Positions 30,731 to 31,263 of a stretch of 31,263 bases of DNA are shown here, piece after piece. The stretch is from positions 1 to 31,263 of the IMG/VR virus record IMGVR_UViG_3300035698_005763. One strand, 5' to 3'. This DNA comes from a virus. The translations under genes and the position numbers were made by a program. Each line of letters opens with the position of its first letter. Position 1 is the first letter of the stretch. The notes below the pieces were generated by a model. It did no database searches, had not been told where the DNA came from, and saw nothing but the letters and a program-made list of their open reading frames with translations.

Positions 30731-31263
30731 TGGGGTTTGCACTATTTGCGTTAATATCAGCTATATCCGTCTACGCGTCTTCTGAGAGTAACAGACGCCA
30801 GCAAGAGTACGCATCAGACGTAGCTAAAAAGAATGCGATGGCGAGTGACCAGGAAGCCGCGCTACTGCGTAAGCAGACTGAGATCGCGAGACAGGCGGCG
30901 GATAGAGACAAAACTAAAACAAAGCGGGCCTACATATCAGCTGCGGGGACAAACATGAACTTGATTACCGGGGGAAACGTAGATCCGAGTTCAGGCTCAG
31001 CCCTGGCGCTTCTGGAGGGGAATCTCAACAGGTATGCAGATGACATGGGGGAATTAGAATATGATAAAGAATTAGCTACATGGACAGGTAACAGGCAGGC
31101 ACAGATAAAAGATTGGGAAGCGGACATGGGTTTTAACAATGCTTCGTTCCTATCCCGCACTGCAGGCAGCGTGGGGCAGTCTCTGCTAACCGGAGCAGCA
31201 GCAGGCGCTTCTAGTTACTATGGGGCCAAAAGTGCAGCAGGGTCAAGCGCAGCGCCTACCGTA
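30730..31263 (+). CDS. Internal virion protein A (T7 gp14-like), 3' end beyond the window
   Basis: The frame is open for 178 residues to the window edge and is cut there. It starts MGFALFALISAISVYASSESN, a hydrophobic lead, then a long Gln/Ala-rich helix (KNAMASDQEAALLRKQTEIARQAADRDK), followed by Gly/Ser segments and an Ala/Ser-rich part. This is the pattern of the short internal virion (ejection) protein of T7-like podoviruses, which would line the first part of the DNA channel in the host envelope. Gene order after the nozzle is correct. Its ATG overlaps the nozzle stop by 1 nt. Confidence 0.78.
   Translation, partial: MGFALFALISAISVYASSESNRRQQEYASDVAKKNAMASDQEAALLRKQTEIARQAADRDKTKTKRAYISAAGTNMNLITGGNVDPSSGSALALLEGNLNRYADDMGELEYDKELATWTGNRQAQIKDWEADMGFNNASFLSRTAGSVGQSLLTGAAAGASSYYGAKSAAGSSAAPTV

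Noticed and set aside
1-31263. Diversity-generating retroelement, as in BPP-1, given the similar head genes.
   Set aside because: No reverse transcriptase motif and no template/variable repeat pair was seen in this window; it could only be outside it.

Overview
The window is part of the genome of a tailed double-stranded DNA phage of podovirus type. Its structural genes combine a T7-like tail (tube proteins A and B, an internal virion protein, a tail fibre with a T7 gp17-like N-terminus) with a head module resembling Bordetella phage BPP-1 (head-to-tail connector portal, Bbp19-like protein, scaffold, major capsid protein, Bbp16-like cement protein). Consensus sigma-70 promoters, canonical DnaA boxes and strong GGAGG-type ribosome binding sites suggest a Gram-negative bacterial host. 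No integrase, repressor, reverse transcriptase or phage RNA polymerase is seen, so lifestyle cannot be settled from this window. The left end begins at the tail spike and the right end stops inside internal virion protein A. The missing part of the genome therefore probably lies between the two ends and should hold the remaining internal virion proteins.

Layout. Positions 15-3075 (+): tail spike, a 50-aa protein and a DUF5675 protein. Positions 3089-12526 (-): a leftward replication and nucleotide-metabolism operon. In transcription order it holds a small protein, a membrane/coiled-coil protein, a Cys-rich protein, an SNF2 helicase, two unknown proteins, a DUF2800 nuclease-like protein, a DUF2815 ssDNA-binding-like protein, a structured RNA segment, family A DNA polymerase and a P-loop kinase-like protein. 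Positions 12527-12802: divergent promoters with operator-like repeats. Positions 12803-18680 (+): primase-VapE helicase, small membrane and zinc proteins, a metallophosphoesterase, a repeat-rich origin-like region with DnaA boxes (17413-18037) and a RuvC-like resolvase. Positions 18681-18896: a promoter, two minigenes and a terminator. Positions 18897-31263 (+): holin-like protein, DUF1353 protein, terminase subunits, head genes, then tail genes.

The most striking observation is a complete hammerhead ribozyme (type I topology) on the minus strand at 6178-6233. It lies 4 nt after the stop codon of the ssDNA-binding gene and upstream of the DNA polymerase gene. All expected core bases and all three stems are present. 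Cleavage would split the leftward transcript and leave the polymerase mRNA with a structured leader of about 190 nt that ends at a TTG start codon. Two other non-coding regions look regulatory: a folded RNA at 16521-16598 behind an 8-codon minigene, and a short transcription unit at 18731-18873 carrying minigenes of 4 and 2 sense codons before a terminator. All assignments come from reading the sequence; no database search or folding program was run.
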